A stretch of DNA of 64,000 nucleotides, taken from the NCBI RefSeq assembly GCF_008806775.1, contig NZ_WAEM01000001.1, forward strand, positions 558,001 through 622,000, in the 5' to 3' direction. This document shows positions 8,482 to 17,242 of this stretch, piece by piece (within the stretch, counting starts at the first letter, position 1; each line of letters starts with the position of its first letter). Made by a program: the position numbers and the translations under genes. The stretch comes from Flavobacterium luteum. GTDB taxonomy: Bacteria; Bacteroidota; Bacteroidia; Flavobacteriales; Flavobacteriaceae. The notes beneath the pieces are model-generated. The model did no database searches. It had not been told where the DNA came from and saw only the letters and a list, made by a program, of their open reading frames with translations.

Positions 8482-10497
8482 CTATTTTTTAAAATTTGAA
8501 ATCCCTTCTTTTAGCCAGTTTTCATACTCATTAACTGATACAAAACTTACTGTTGGTTGATTAACATTTAAACTATTACCCTGAAAATCAGTTAAAACAT
8601 ACAAAGGCTGAGTGTTTGTTTTGTATTTCGAAATCATAAAATCAGTCCACTTATCCCCTACTGTAATAATTTCTGAACCAGTAGTTTTTGAAATAAATTG
8701 TTCACTTTTAGGCAAATCAATATCTTCATCAACATACAAAGAAATCAGTACAACTTGATTTTTCAATATATTAAGTATTTTTTTGTCTGACCAAACCGTA
8801 TTCTCCATTTTTCTACAATTTACACAAGCATGGCCTGTAAAATCGAGCATAATGGGTTTATTAACACTTTTAGCATACGCTACTCCTTTTTCATAATCGT
8901 GAAAAACTACTAAGCGATGCGGACCGCTTTTAGCTCCATCAGGCAAAATCGATGCTTCTACTGAACTTCCAGCACCAACTCCAAAAGGACTTTCACTATA
9001 CTCCATTGGTGGCGGAAATGCATTTATTATTTTTAAAGGTGCGCCCCAAAGTCCAGGTATCATATAAACTGTAAATGCCAATGTAATTAAGCCTAAAGAC
9101 AATCTCCCAACTGAAATATGACTTGATGGACTATCATGAGGCAAAGTTATTTTTCCGAATAAATAAAGCGACAGGGTTCCGAAAATAGCAATCCAAATCG
9201 ACAAGAAAACTTCTCTTTCTAGCCAATGCAACTGCAAAACTAAATCGGCATTAGAAAGGAATTTGAATGCTAAAGCCAATTCTAAAAAGCCTAAAACTAC
9301 TTTTACCGTATTTAACCAACCCCCAGATTTTGGTAAAGAATGCAACCAACCTGGAAACATAGCAAATAACATAAATGGCAAGGCTAAGGCCAAGGAGAAA
9401 CCAAACATTCCAATTATAGGTGCAATTCCTCCCTTAGAGGCTGCCTCTACTAACAATGTTCCAACAATTGGACCTGTGCACGAAAAAGAAACAATTGCCA
9501 AAGCTAATGCCATAAATAAGATACCAATTACCCCACCTCGATCTGCTTGACTGTCAACTTTATTAGCCCAAGAATTTGGTAGCATGATTTCGAAAGCCCC
9601 AAGGAATGAAGCTGCAAAAACAACTAATAAAATGAAGAATATAATATTAAACCAAACATTTGTTGATAATGCATTTAAAGCATCGGCACCAAAAATCCAA
9701 GTTACTAAAAACCCTAATAGTACATAAATTACAATAATTGAAATACCATAAAAAATAGCATTTCTAATTCCTGCGGCTTTAGTTTTGCTTTGTTTCGTGA
9801 AAAAACTTACTGTCATTGGAATCATCGGAAAAACACATGGGGTTAGTAACGCAGCAAATCCAGATAAAAAAGCAATAAAAAATATAGACCAAAGTCCTCG
9901 ATGTTCATTTGGTTTAGAAGTTTCGATTTTGCTAACTGTAGGAATAGCTTGCTCGATTTTAGAATTGACACTCTTTTTACTTATTGTATCCGTTGTAGAT
10001 GAATCTAAAGCAATCTTTTTCTCAACAGCTTCTGTAGTAGAAATAGCTGAACTTGGAATAATAAACCTTAATTTCTTTTCTAAATTAATACAAACGTCTT
10101 TACAAACTTGGTAATTTAATTCTGTTTCAATTGTTTTAATTTTAGGATTTAGCAGCTCAATTTCCTGGGTAATTTGGGCTTTGTGTTCGAAGAAAGTTTC
10201 GTTTACTTGAAAAATATCATTGTATGCAGTTTTGGTTTTGCTTTCTTTTGATTTTCCTATTAAATTAAAATTGCCTTTTTGGTTTTTAAAATTAATTTCT
10301 AAAGGTAATGGCCCACCATCAGGTGTGAATTGCGAATACATATGCCAGTCTTTTTCAATTACACCATTAAAAGTGAGAATAAAATTTGTTTCTGATTTTT
10401 TTTCAATTGTAGTAGTCCATTTTACTGGATCTAGAATTTGTGTGTTTCCTTTAACAAAGACTAAAAGAGTTATAAATATATATATTAATTTCTTCAT
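8482..10497 (-). CDS. dsbD: DsbD-like thiol:disulfide interchange protein
   Basis: 671 residues. After a signal peptide comes a periplasmic DsbD-alpha-like domain (about 22-145), a linker, a CcdA/DsbD membrane domain of about eight helices (about 205-470) and a C-terminal thioredoxin-like domain. The membrane cysteines are seen in TPCVFPMIP (about residue 221) and FSCTGPIVG (about 339). The thioredoxin motif is CVNC (about 557-560). DsbD passes electrons from cytoplasmic thioredoxin across the membrane to periplasmic partners. Its ATG overlaps the tilS stop (ATGA), so the two are translationally coupled, and it is the last gene of pabB-tilS-dsbD. Confidence 0.9.
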   Translation of the reverse strand: MKKLIYIFITLLVFVKGNTQILDPVKWTTTIEKKSETNFILTFNGVIEKDWHMYSQFTPDGGPLPLEINFKNQKGNFNLIGKSKESKTKTAYNDIFQVNETFFEHKAQITQEIELLNPKIKTIETELNYQVCKDVCINLEKKLRFIIPSSAISTTEAVEKKIALDSSTTDTISKKSVNSKIEQAIPTVSKIETSKPNEHRGLWSIFFIAFLSGFAALLTPCVFPMIPMTVSFFTKQSKTKAAGIRNAIFYGISIIVIYVLLGFLVTWIFGADALNALSTNVWFNIIFFILLVVFAASFLGAFEIMLPNSWANKVDSQADRGGVIGILFMALALAIVSFSCTGPIVGTLLVEAASKGGIAPIIGMFGFSLALALPFMLFAMFPGWLHSLPKSGGWLNTVKVVLGFLELALAFKFLSNADLVLQLHWLEREVFLSIWIAIFGTLSLYLFGKITLPHDSPSSHISVGRLSLGLITLAFTVYMIPGLWGAPLKIINAFPPPMEYSESPFGVGAGSSVEASILPDGAKSGPHRLVVFHDYEKGVAYAKSVNKPIMLDFTGHACVNCRKMENTVWSDKKILNILKNQVVLISLYVDEDIDLPKSEQFISKTTGSEIITVGDKWTDFMISKYKTNTQPLYVLTDFQGNSLNVNQPTVSFVSVNEYENWLKEGISNFKK

Positions 10498-11813
10498 TGT
10501 ATTAGTTGTATTTTAAGAATATTTCTTGTTGTTGTTTCAATTCTATATCGTTCATCTTGTCGAATGCCTATTACCCAAACTATTTGATTATTTGAACATA
10601 AAAGCCAAGTATTTTCTTTGTCAAAAAGCGATAGTTTTTCATCTTTAAACAACTTACTTATTTTTTTTTCTTTTCCATTCATTCCAAAAGGTTGAAAAAA
10701 ATCACCCGTTTTCCATTTTCTCAAAACCAAAGGAAATTCCAGCAAATCTTCATCGACAAAGATACTTCTATCAGAACCTATATTAATGTCGGATACTTTA
10801 CAAATGACTAATTTTAGGGGAATCTTAACTTCTAATTGGCCTTTTTCTATAAAATATTCATCAATTGTATCTTCCTGAATTAAAGGACTTAAAATTAAAT
10901 GTTTTCTGTCTTTTAGCAATCTAAATTCATTCGAAAATACTTGTTTTCCTGACTGACCATCTACTAAATCATATATGTCTTTCCAAGCTGAAAAACCAAA
11001 ATCTTTAAGCCATTGATACAGATAGGATTTATAATTTGGTAATTTACCCAACTTTTTTATGTTAAAATAATAAGCATCGCCTTTTTCTTCAACTGTTTGA
11101 CTAAATAGTATTGAAGCAGCATCATCAACCATTTCGTTGGCTTGTTGTAAATACTGTTGTGTTTTTTGAAAAGAAGCTAAAAAATTTGGATTTATTTCCT
11201 TTAAAATCGGAACTAGTTGATGACGAATTTTATTTCTAACATACTTTTCTGAAGCATTGCTGCTATCTTCTCTCCATTTGATGTCGTGCTCTTTAGCATA
11301 ATTTTCTATCTCAACCCGATTAAAAATCAAAAGTGGTCGTAAAATTTTATCATTTTGCTCAGGAATTCCTATTAATCCATCTAATCCTGTTCCTCTAGAT
11401 AAGTTAATAAGAAATGTTTCTAAATTGTCATCAGCATGATGTGCTGTTATAATAAAACTATAATTTTGTTCTTCTAGTTGCTCATAAAACCAGTTATATC
11501 GCAATTCACGAGCTGCTACTTGTATCGAAAATTTATAATCTTTTGCAAAAGATTCTGTGTCAAATTGAGTAAAAAAAAATGGAATTGAATTCACATTAGT
11601 ATATTCCTGAATAAAATTTTGATCCTGAAAACTTTCTATACCTCGAAGTTGAAAATTGCAATGTAAAACAGCAATATCGTATTGCAATTGTTGAAATAAA
11701 TGCAATAAAACCATGCTATCTAACCCTCCGCTTACTGCAAGAAATAGTTTTTCATTTTTTAAAAAAGGAAAATTTTGAGCAATATGGTTTTGAAATTTCT
11801 CTATCATATTCAA
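10494..11813 (-). CDS. tilS: tRNA(Ile)-lysidine synthase
   Basis: 439 residues. The PP-loop ATP-binding motif is SGGLDS at 28-33, followed by TAHHADDNLETFLINLSRGTG, which is diagnostic of TilS. The C-terminal part contains the TilS substrate-binding region (FVDEDLLEFPLVLRKWKTGD). The enzyme converts C34 of tRNA-Ile(CAU) to lysidine so that it reads AUA and is charged with isoleucine. It starts 21 bp after the pabB stop and its own stop overlaps the dsbD start. Confidence 0.95.
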   Translation of the reverse strand: MNMIEKFQNHIAQNFPFLKNEKLFLAVSGGLDSMVLLHLFQQLQYDIAVLHCNFQLRGIESFQDQNFIQEYTNVNSIPFFFTQFDTESFAKDYKFSIQVAARELRYNWFYEQLEEQNYSFIITAHHADDNLETFLINLSRGTGLDGLIGIPEQNDKILRPLLIFNRVEIENYAKEHDIKWREDSSNASEKYVRNKIRHQLVPILKEINPNFLASFQKTQQYLQQANEMVDDAASILFSQTVEEKGDAYYFNIKKLGKLPNYKSYLYQWLKDFGFSAWKDIYDLVDGQSGKQVFSNEFRLLKDRKHLILSPLIQEDTIDEYFIEKGQLEVKIPLKLVICKVSDINIGSDRSIFVDEDLLEFPLVLRKWKTGDFFQPFGMNGKEKKISKLFKDEKLSLFDKENTWLLCSNNQIVWVIGIRQDERYRIETTTRNILKIQLIQ

Positions 11814-11834
11814 AAGTAATTATTTCTTTTGATT

Positions 11835-13130
11835 TTAGCTTAACACTTCGCACATTGCTTTTGCTTTTAATAGGCATTCTTCATATTCTTTCTCAGGAAT
11901 TGATTGAGCAGTAATAGCACTTCCAACTGAAAAAGAGACATACTTATTGGTTTGATTGTATAAAATACTCCGAATTACAACATTAAAATCAAAATCGCCA
12001 TTTGGTCTAAAATAACCAATGGCTCCGCTATACAAACCCCGTTTCGACTCTTCAAGTTCCTCGCATATATTCATTGCTGAAAATTTGGGAGCTCCTGTCA
12101 TACTTCCCATTGGAAAAGAATATTTAATTGCTTCTATAATAGAATATTGACTGTCTAAATTTGAAGTAACAGTAGAAATCATTTGATGTACTTGTTCAAA
12201 CGAATATACTTTACATAATTCCAGAACTTCTACGGATTTTCGCTGAGCTGTTCTTGATAAATCATTACGAACCAAGTCGGTTATCATAATGTTTTCGGCA
12301 CGCTCTTTAGGATCTTTTGCTAATTCGCTTTTTGAATTTTCATCATCATTGGCATTTAAAAAACGTTTTGCGGTTCCTTTTATAGGTTGCGAAATGAGTT
12401 GCTCTCCTTCTTTTTTTAAATAACGTTCTGGGGAGGCACACAGTAAAAACTGTTTATCATTTTTAAAATAGGCTGAGAAAGGCGCCTTGGAAATTTTATT
12501 AAGTTTTAAGAATATTTCTAGTGGATTTATAGCGGATTTTTCAGCAAAAAACTCCATACAAAAATTAGCCTCATATATAGCTCCGTGATGAATATGCTCG
12601 AGCATTTTAGAAACTTTTTTAATGTATTTTTCTTTTGAAATTCGTTGCTGAATTTCAACTACTTGAACTCCATCAACATCTGACTTTTGAATTGCATTTA
12701 TTGCTGAAAAATCTTCATCAATTTCATCATCGCACATGTTAAGATACTGAATTTCAAGTTGATTCCCTTTTAATAAAAACAATTTCTTAGGTTGAAAGAA
12801 AAATAAATCTGGAAAATCCAATCCGTCAAAATTGTTAGATTGTAAAACTTCAGTATTGTTTTTTAAATCATAAGTCAAATAGCCAAATAACCAATCTCTG
12901 GTAGTTTGCTGGTATTGTTTTAAATCTTCGAAAGCATTGTGAAAATCAGTTTTTATTGATGTAAAGGCATCTACAGCAAGTAAACAATCATAACTGGAAT
13001 ATTTTTGATTGTTATTGAATTCTGAATTACTATCTAGAAATACGATTTCTCTAAATTGTTGGGACCAACATAAGAGTTGTTCTTTGAAAACAATTGGATT
13101 GGAAATCGATTTAAAAATTGAAACTCTCAA
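11835..13130 (-). CDS. pabB: Aminodeoxychorismate synthase component I-like (chorismate-binding)
   Basis: 431 residues with the chorismate-binding fold. Seen motifs are QPIKGTAKR (the Lys of PIKGT is the PabB nucleophile, whereas anthranilate synthases have Ala or Met there), RAENIMITDLVRNDL, FPMGSMTGAPK and SVGSAITAQSIPEKEYEE. It would make aminodeoxychorismate for folate synthesis together with a PabA not seen here. The only start that keeps the N-terminus is TTG at 13130: a TAA lies five codons upstream and the next ATG is deep inside the protein. It heads the pabB-tilS-dsbD operon. Confidence 0.85.
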   Translation of the reverse strand: MRVSIFKSISNPIVFKEQLLCWSQQFREIVFLDSNSEFNNNQKYSSYDCLLAVDAFTSIKTDFHNAFEDLKQYQQTTRDWLFGYLTYDLKNNTEVLQSNNFDGLDFPDLFFFQPKKLFLLKGNQLEIQYLNMCDDEIDEDFSAINAIQKSDVDGVQVVEIQQRISKEKYIKKVSKMLEHIHHGAIYEANFCMEFFAEKSAINPLEIFLKLNKISKAPFSAYFKNDKQFLLCASPERYLKKEGEQLISQPIKGTAKRFLNANDDENSKSELAKDPKERAENIMITDLVRNDLSRTAQRKSVEVLELCKVYSFEQVHQMISTVTSNLDSQYSIIEAIKYSFPMGSMTGAPKFSAMNICEELEESKRGLYSGAIGYFRPNGDFDFNVVIRSILYNQTNKYVSFSVGSAITAQSIPEKEYEECLLKAKAMCEVLS

Positions 13131-13332
13131 AAACGTAAAAATTTAGACTTCAAAATTACAATAAAAAAAGTCCATCAATGAAGACAACTTAAAAAATTAA
13201 TGGCACTATTTTTATATTACATCAAATAACTCGTTTTAATAAATTGATTCCTATGTTGATAGAAAATTACTTATTGCATTTTATTATTTCTTTAAGTAAC
13301 TCATTTATTAATCAATACTAAAATCGTTTATT

Positions 13333-13793
13333 ATGAAAACAATTGCAAAATATTGAAGCTAAAATAAATCAAGATAGTACTTTAGAAACCATAAAATTTT
13401 CTGTCGAAAATAACATTTCCATTCCTGTACCAAACACAAAAATCGATACAGTTACTAAGACAATAGCATGCAAATTGATTATTTAGATTATCGAGTTATT
13501 ACAGCTGGTGATGTTTATTAACAAATGCTTTCGAACGAATTAGCTAAAAAAGAAATATAATTAACGAAAGGAGGATTGAAAAAGTAATTGCTTTAAAATA
13601 CAAAAAGTTAAATGATATTATTGCTGCCGAAATTAATTTTGGTTCACAAATTTTAGATGCTTTAAAAAGTGGTTGGTACATTCTGCAAGATATAATTGTA
13701 TTTCTGTTTCAATTGTGGTGGTTAATTGTATTAATTAGTATTGGAGTTTTTGTTTATAAAAAACACACCATTAAACAGAACATGAAATCATGA
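13333..13793 (+). pseudogene. Decayed DUF4349-type membrane protein gene
   Basis: Conserved pieces appear in order but in different frames. They are IKFSVENNISIPVPNTKID, QIDYLDYRVITAGDVY followed by a stop then QMLSNELAKKE, KYKKLNDIIAAE, and FGSQILDALKSGWYILQD with a terminal hydrophobic helix and Lys-rich tail ending at 13793. These match the order of Bacteroidota DUF4349 proteins, with an internal deletion between NDIIAAE and FGSQIL where the coiled-coil part should be. At least two stops and several frame changes exclude expression as one protein. The flanks 13131-13332 and 13794-13949 show nothing recognisable. Confidence 0.65.
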
Positions 13794-13949
13794 TTATCTA
13801 TTGGTTAAATATTAAAAAATATGATTATATTTGATAAAGGATTAAACATTTTTTACATTCACTAAAGTGATAATTTACTAAGATTAAGTAAAATTTTAAA
13901 ATAATATTGCATTTCAAAGTTGTATTTAACCAATAAAACCAATTATATT

Positions 13950-14324
13950 ATGAAAATTGTTACTATTGTTATCCGAACCTTAATGGGGTTATTGTTTCTG
14001 TTTGCGTCAATTAGTTTCTTTTTAAAATTAGTTCCAGAACCTGTAACTACTGGTGATTTTAAAGCTTTTCAAATTGGGTTAGTAGCCTCTGCCTATTTAA
14101 TTCCTTTAGCTAAATCAGTCGAATTACTTTGTGGATTAGCTTATGTTTCCGGACGTTTTGTTTCACTGGCAAATATTGTAATATTACCAGTTTCCATAAA
14201 TATATTACTCATTAATTTTTTTCTGACACCTGAAAGTCTTCCAATAGCCATATTTATTTTTTTAGGAAATCTATTCTTGATTTATAGATATTGGGCCAAT
14301 TATAAAAGTGTATTCACCATGTAA
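13950..14324 (+). CDS. DoxX-like small membrane protein
   Basis: 124 residues from the ATG at 13950; a longer frame from TTG at 13920 adds ten polar residues before the first helix and is less likely. Four hydrophobic segments with VIRTLMGLLFLFASISFFLK and LAKSVELLCGLAYVSGRF fit the DoxX/DoxD-like superfamily of four-helix membrane proteins. The function is not known. It is a single gene closed by the terminator at 14338-14380. Confidence 0.7.
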   Translation: MKIVTIVIRTLMGLLFLFASISFFLKLVPEPVTTGDFKAFQIGLVASAYLIPLAKSVELLCGLAYVSGRFVSLANIVILPVSINILLINFFLTPESLPIAIFIFLGNLFLIYRYWANYKSVFTM

Positions 14325-14337
14325 ATGGAATAGAATC

Positions 14338-14380
14338 AAAAAAACCCGTTTCACTTTAAAATGAAACGGGTTTTTTTATT
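14338..14380. terminator. Bidirectional terminator between doxX-like gene and lpdA
   Basis: The arms AAACCCGTTTCA (14342-14353) and TGAAACGGGTTT (14362-14373) enclose an 8-nt loop. An A-run on one side and a T-run on the other make it work for both convergent genes. Confidence 0.9.
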
Positions 14381-14393
14381 TTTAAGATCACTT

Positions 14394-15797
14394 TTATACG
14401 TGCAATGCTCTATTATCAGTAGCAGCTAATGCAGCTTCCTTAATTGCTTCAGCAAAAGTAGGATGAGCGTGACTGATTCTAGAAATATCTTCGGCAGACG
14501 CTTTAAATTCCATAGCAGTTACAGCTTCAGCAATCAAATCGGCACAACGAGCTCCTATCATGTGAACACCCAGCACTTCATCGGTTTTTGCATCAGCAAG
14601 AATTTTAACAAAACCGTCTAAATCGCCTCCAGCTCTAGCTCTTCCTAATGCTTTAAAAGGAAAACTTCCTGCTTTAAAAGCAATTCCATTTGCTTTTAGT
14701 TGCTCTTCAGTTTGCCCAACAGCAGCTACTTCTGGCCAAGTATAAACAACACCTGGTATTAAATTATAATTGATATGTGGTTTTTGACCCGCTAAAATTT
14801 CAGCAACCATAGCACCTTCTTCCTCAGCTTTGTGAGCTAACATTGCTCCACGCACTACATCTCCGATTGCATAAATATTTGAAACATTGGTTTGCAAATG
14901 ATCGTTTACTTCTACCATTCCTCTATCTGAAATCTTTACTCCTGCTTTATCCGCATTTAAACCTTCAGTATACGGTCGACGACCTACGGAAACTAGAGAA
15001 TAATCACCTTCTAAAGTAATGGTTTCTCCTTTTGAATTTTCGGCTTGAACTGTAACTACATCTCCCTTTCGCTCTACCGATTTTACTTTATGAGAAACAT
15101 AAAATTTCATGCCTTGTTTTTTCAAGACTTTAGTCAGCTCTTTAGATAATGAACTGTCCATTCCTGGAATAATTCTGTCCATAAACTCCACGACTGATAC
15201 TTGCGCTCCAAGACGTAAATAAACTTGTCCTAATTCTATTCCTATTACTCCACCACCAATTATAACTAAGTGTTTCGGTACTTCTTTGAGCTTTAAAGCT
15301 TCTGTAGAAGTAATGATTCTATCTTTATCGATTTTGATAAATGGTAATGACGAAGGTTTAGAGCCTGTAGCAATTATTATATATTTGGCTTCAATAGTTT
15401 CTGAAGCTCCATCCGCTTTAGCAATAGCAACGTGGGTAGCATCTATAAAAGAACCCAGACCTTCAAAGACTGTAATTTTATTTTTATCCATCAAGAATTT
15501 TACTCCTCCCGAAGTTTGATCTACAATAGATTGTTTACGAGAAATCATTTTCTCTAAATTTACTTTTACATCACCAGAAACTTCAATTCCGTGATCAGCA
15601 AAGTGTTGCAATTCTTCATAATGATGTGAAGAGGCTAGCAATGCTTTAGAAGGAATACAGCCTACATTTAAGCAAGTTCCGCCTAATGTTGAATATTTCT
15701 CGATAATGGCTGTTTTAAAACCCAACTGTGCACAACGAATAGCAGATACATATCCGCCGGGTCCAGAACCTATGATGACTATGTCAAATGAACTCAT
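14394..15797 (-). CDS. lpdA: Dihydrolipoyl dehydrogenase
   Basis: 467 residues. The FAD-binding motif is GSGPGG (10-15), the redox disulfide is C42-x4-C47 in GGTCLNVGC, the NAD-binding motif is GGGVIGIELG, and the C-terminal active-site pair is H445/E450 in HAHPTFAEA. It is the E3 subunit that reoxidises lipoamide in the pyruvate, 2-oxoglutarate and branched-chain dehydrogenase complexes. No E1 or E2 gene is adjacent, so it is transcribed alone, with a likely -7 element at 15819-15826. Confidence 0.95.
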   Translation of the reverse strand: MSSFDIVIIGSGPGGYVSAIRCAQLGFKTAIIEKYSTLGGTCLNVGCIPSKALLASSHHYEELQHFADHGIEVSGDVKVNLEKMISRKQSIVDQTSGGVKFLMDKNKITVFEGLGSFIDATHVAIAKADGASETIEAKYIIIATGSKPSSLPFIKIDKDRIITSTEALKLKEVPKHLVIIGGGVIGIELGQVYLRLGAQVSVVEFMDRIIPGMDSSLSKELTKVLKKQGMKFYVSHKVKSVERKGDVVTVQAENSKGETITLEGDYSLVSVGRRPYTEGLNADKAGVKISDRGMVEVNDHLQTNVSNIYAIGDVVRGAMLAHKAEEEGAMVAEILAGQKPHINYNLIPGVVYTWPEVAAVGQTEEQLKANGIAFKAGSFPFKALGRARAGGDLDGFVKILADAKTDEVLGVHMIGARCADLIAEAVTAMEFKASAEDISRISHAHPTFAEAIKEAALAATDNRALHV

Positions 15798-15818
15798 AAT
15801 ATATTAATTTTTGTGTTG

Positions 15819-15826
15819 CAAAATTA
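15819..15826 (-). promoter_or_regulatory. -7 element of the lpdA promoter
   Basis: The minus strand reads TAATTTTG, an exact TAnnTTTG, 21 nt before the lpdA ATG. No clear TTTG was found at the expected distance upstream. Confidence 0.45.
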
Positions 15827-15989
15827 GGAAATAAAGTTTTGTTTAATACTTATATTTTGAGGTTTTTTAAGACTAAAATAAACAAATAAAATAAGACTTT
15901 ATTTAACGTGCTATTTGTAAGAAATACATTTCATTAATATTTTGTTCATCGGCTTTAATTACACATTAACGAAAAAGAAAAAATATTGA

Positions 15990-16019
15990 ATTGTATGATT
16001 CATAATAGTATTAGGTTTG
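15990..16019 (+). promoter_or_regulatory. Promoter of the T9SS leucine-rich-repeat gene
   Basis: ATTG (15990-15993), an 18-nt spacer and TAGGTTTG (16012-16019) fit the Bacteroidota promoter. The gene starts 55 nt downstream. The rest of 15827-15989 shows nothing else. Confidence 0.5.
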
Positions 16020-16073
16020 CTTCATAAAATTGACACTTTTTAATTACTAACCCCCAAATTAATTTTTATTGTC

Positions 16074-17141
16074 ATGAAAAACCTATATGTAACCTTGCTT
16101 CTCTTATTAGCGAATTTTTCACTATCTGCTCAAAATGTTTCGATTCCTGATTCTAATTTTAAGGACAAACTTATTGCTCTTGGTATAGATTTAAACAACG
16201 ACGGATCAATTCAAACAAGTGAAGCACTTATGGTCGAAGAATTAGACATTTCAAATGCTTCAATAATTTCTCTATCAGGAATTGAAAACTTTACAAATTT
16301 AAAAAGATTAAATTGTAATAATAATTTAATAACTAATTTGTCATTAACTGCATTTGAACTTTATGAGTTAAGATGTAGTAATAATAAGTTAACCGAATTA
16401 AACGATATTAGTTCTCAAACTACTGAACTTGATGTTTCATACAATAACTTAAATGCTTTAAAATTACCTGAATCTGTAAATTATAATTATTTAGATATTT
16501 CAGGAAACAATTACACTTCAATAGAATTTAATGATGTTAAGTTAAATTTTTTCTCTTGTAATGACAGTAAATTAACTGCATTAGATTTTTCGAATGTGAG
16601 ACAATTGAGTGAGACAATTTCTATTAAAAACAACCCTAATTTAGAAGCCATTAATTTTAGAAACGGGAAATTTGATTTGTGTTATGTAATGTTGGGTGGT
16701 TGCCATTTTTATTTAATTTTAAATAATAATCCAAGTTTAGAATTTATCTGTACTGATGAATTTGAATACAAGGGACCAACTATAGTTACAGAAACTGAGT
16801 ATTTTCAATCGTATTATAATTTACCTAATGTAAAATTTAATTCCTATTGTACCTCAAATACAGATCGTGCATTGAGCGTAGAAAATTCTATTAATAAAGC
16901 ACAAAACTTTACATTTTATCCAAACCCAGTACAAGACAATTTAACTATTGAAATGGAGAATCTTACTACTGTTTCATCCATAAATGTATACAATACTATA
17001 GGACAATTGGTTAAAAATATAGCTAAACCAGCTTTGTCAAAACAAATAGGAGTTGCATTATCTGATTTAAAAACTGGAAGCTATTTTATAGAAGTGGTTT
17101 CAAATCAAGGAAAATCAACAAAAAAATTATTGAAGTTATAA
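16074..17141 (+). CDS. Secreted leucine-rich-repeat protein with T9SS type A sorting domain
   Basis: 355 residues. A signal peptide ends about residue 20 (SLSAQN). It is followed by the IPDSNFKDKLIALGIDLNNDG opening common in Bacteroidota LRR proteins and irregular leucine-rich repeats (ENFTNLKRLNCNNNLITNL; YELRCSNNKLTELN). After about residue 275 comes the sorting domain FYPNPVQDNLTIE ... NVYNTIGQLV ... KLLKL. The protein is exported by T9SS and either released or attached to the surface; the LRR part probably binds protein or glycan ligands. Only about five repeats are seen, fewer than in many relatives. Confidence 0.88.
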   Translation: MKNLYVTLLLLLANFSLSAQNVSIPDSNFKDKLIALGIDLNNDGSIQTSEALMVEELDISNASIISLSGIENFTNLKRLNCNNNLITNLSLTAFELYELRCSNNKLTELNDISSQTTELDVSYNNLNALKLPESVNYNYLDISGNNYTSIEFNDVKLNFFSCNDSKLTALDFSNVRQLSETISIKNNPNLEAINFRNGKFDLCYVMLGGCHFYLILNNNPSLEFICTDEFEYKGPTIVTETEYFQSYYNLPNVKFNSYCTSNTDRALSVENSINKAQNFTFYPNPVQDNLTIEMENLTTVSSINVYNTIGQLVKNIAKPALSKQIGVALSDLKTGSYFIEVVSNQGKSTKKLLKL

Positions 17142-17160
17142 TAATCACCAATTATTATTG

Positions 17161-17187
17161 AACCGCTCTAATGAGCGGTTTTTTTTG
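17161..17187 (+). terminator. Terminator of the leucine-rich-repeat gene
   Basis: AACCGCTC and GAGCGGTT pair around the loop TAAT, followed by a run of T. Confidence 0.9.
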
Positions 17188-17242
17188 TTCTACAAAATGC
17201 TATATTTTTTCTTAGAAGAATCAAGATTATAGTTAATATAAA

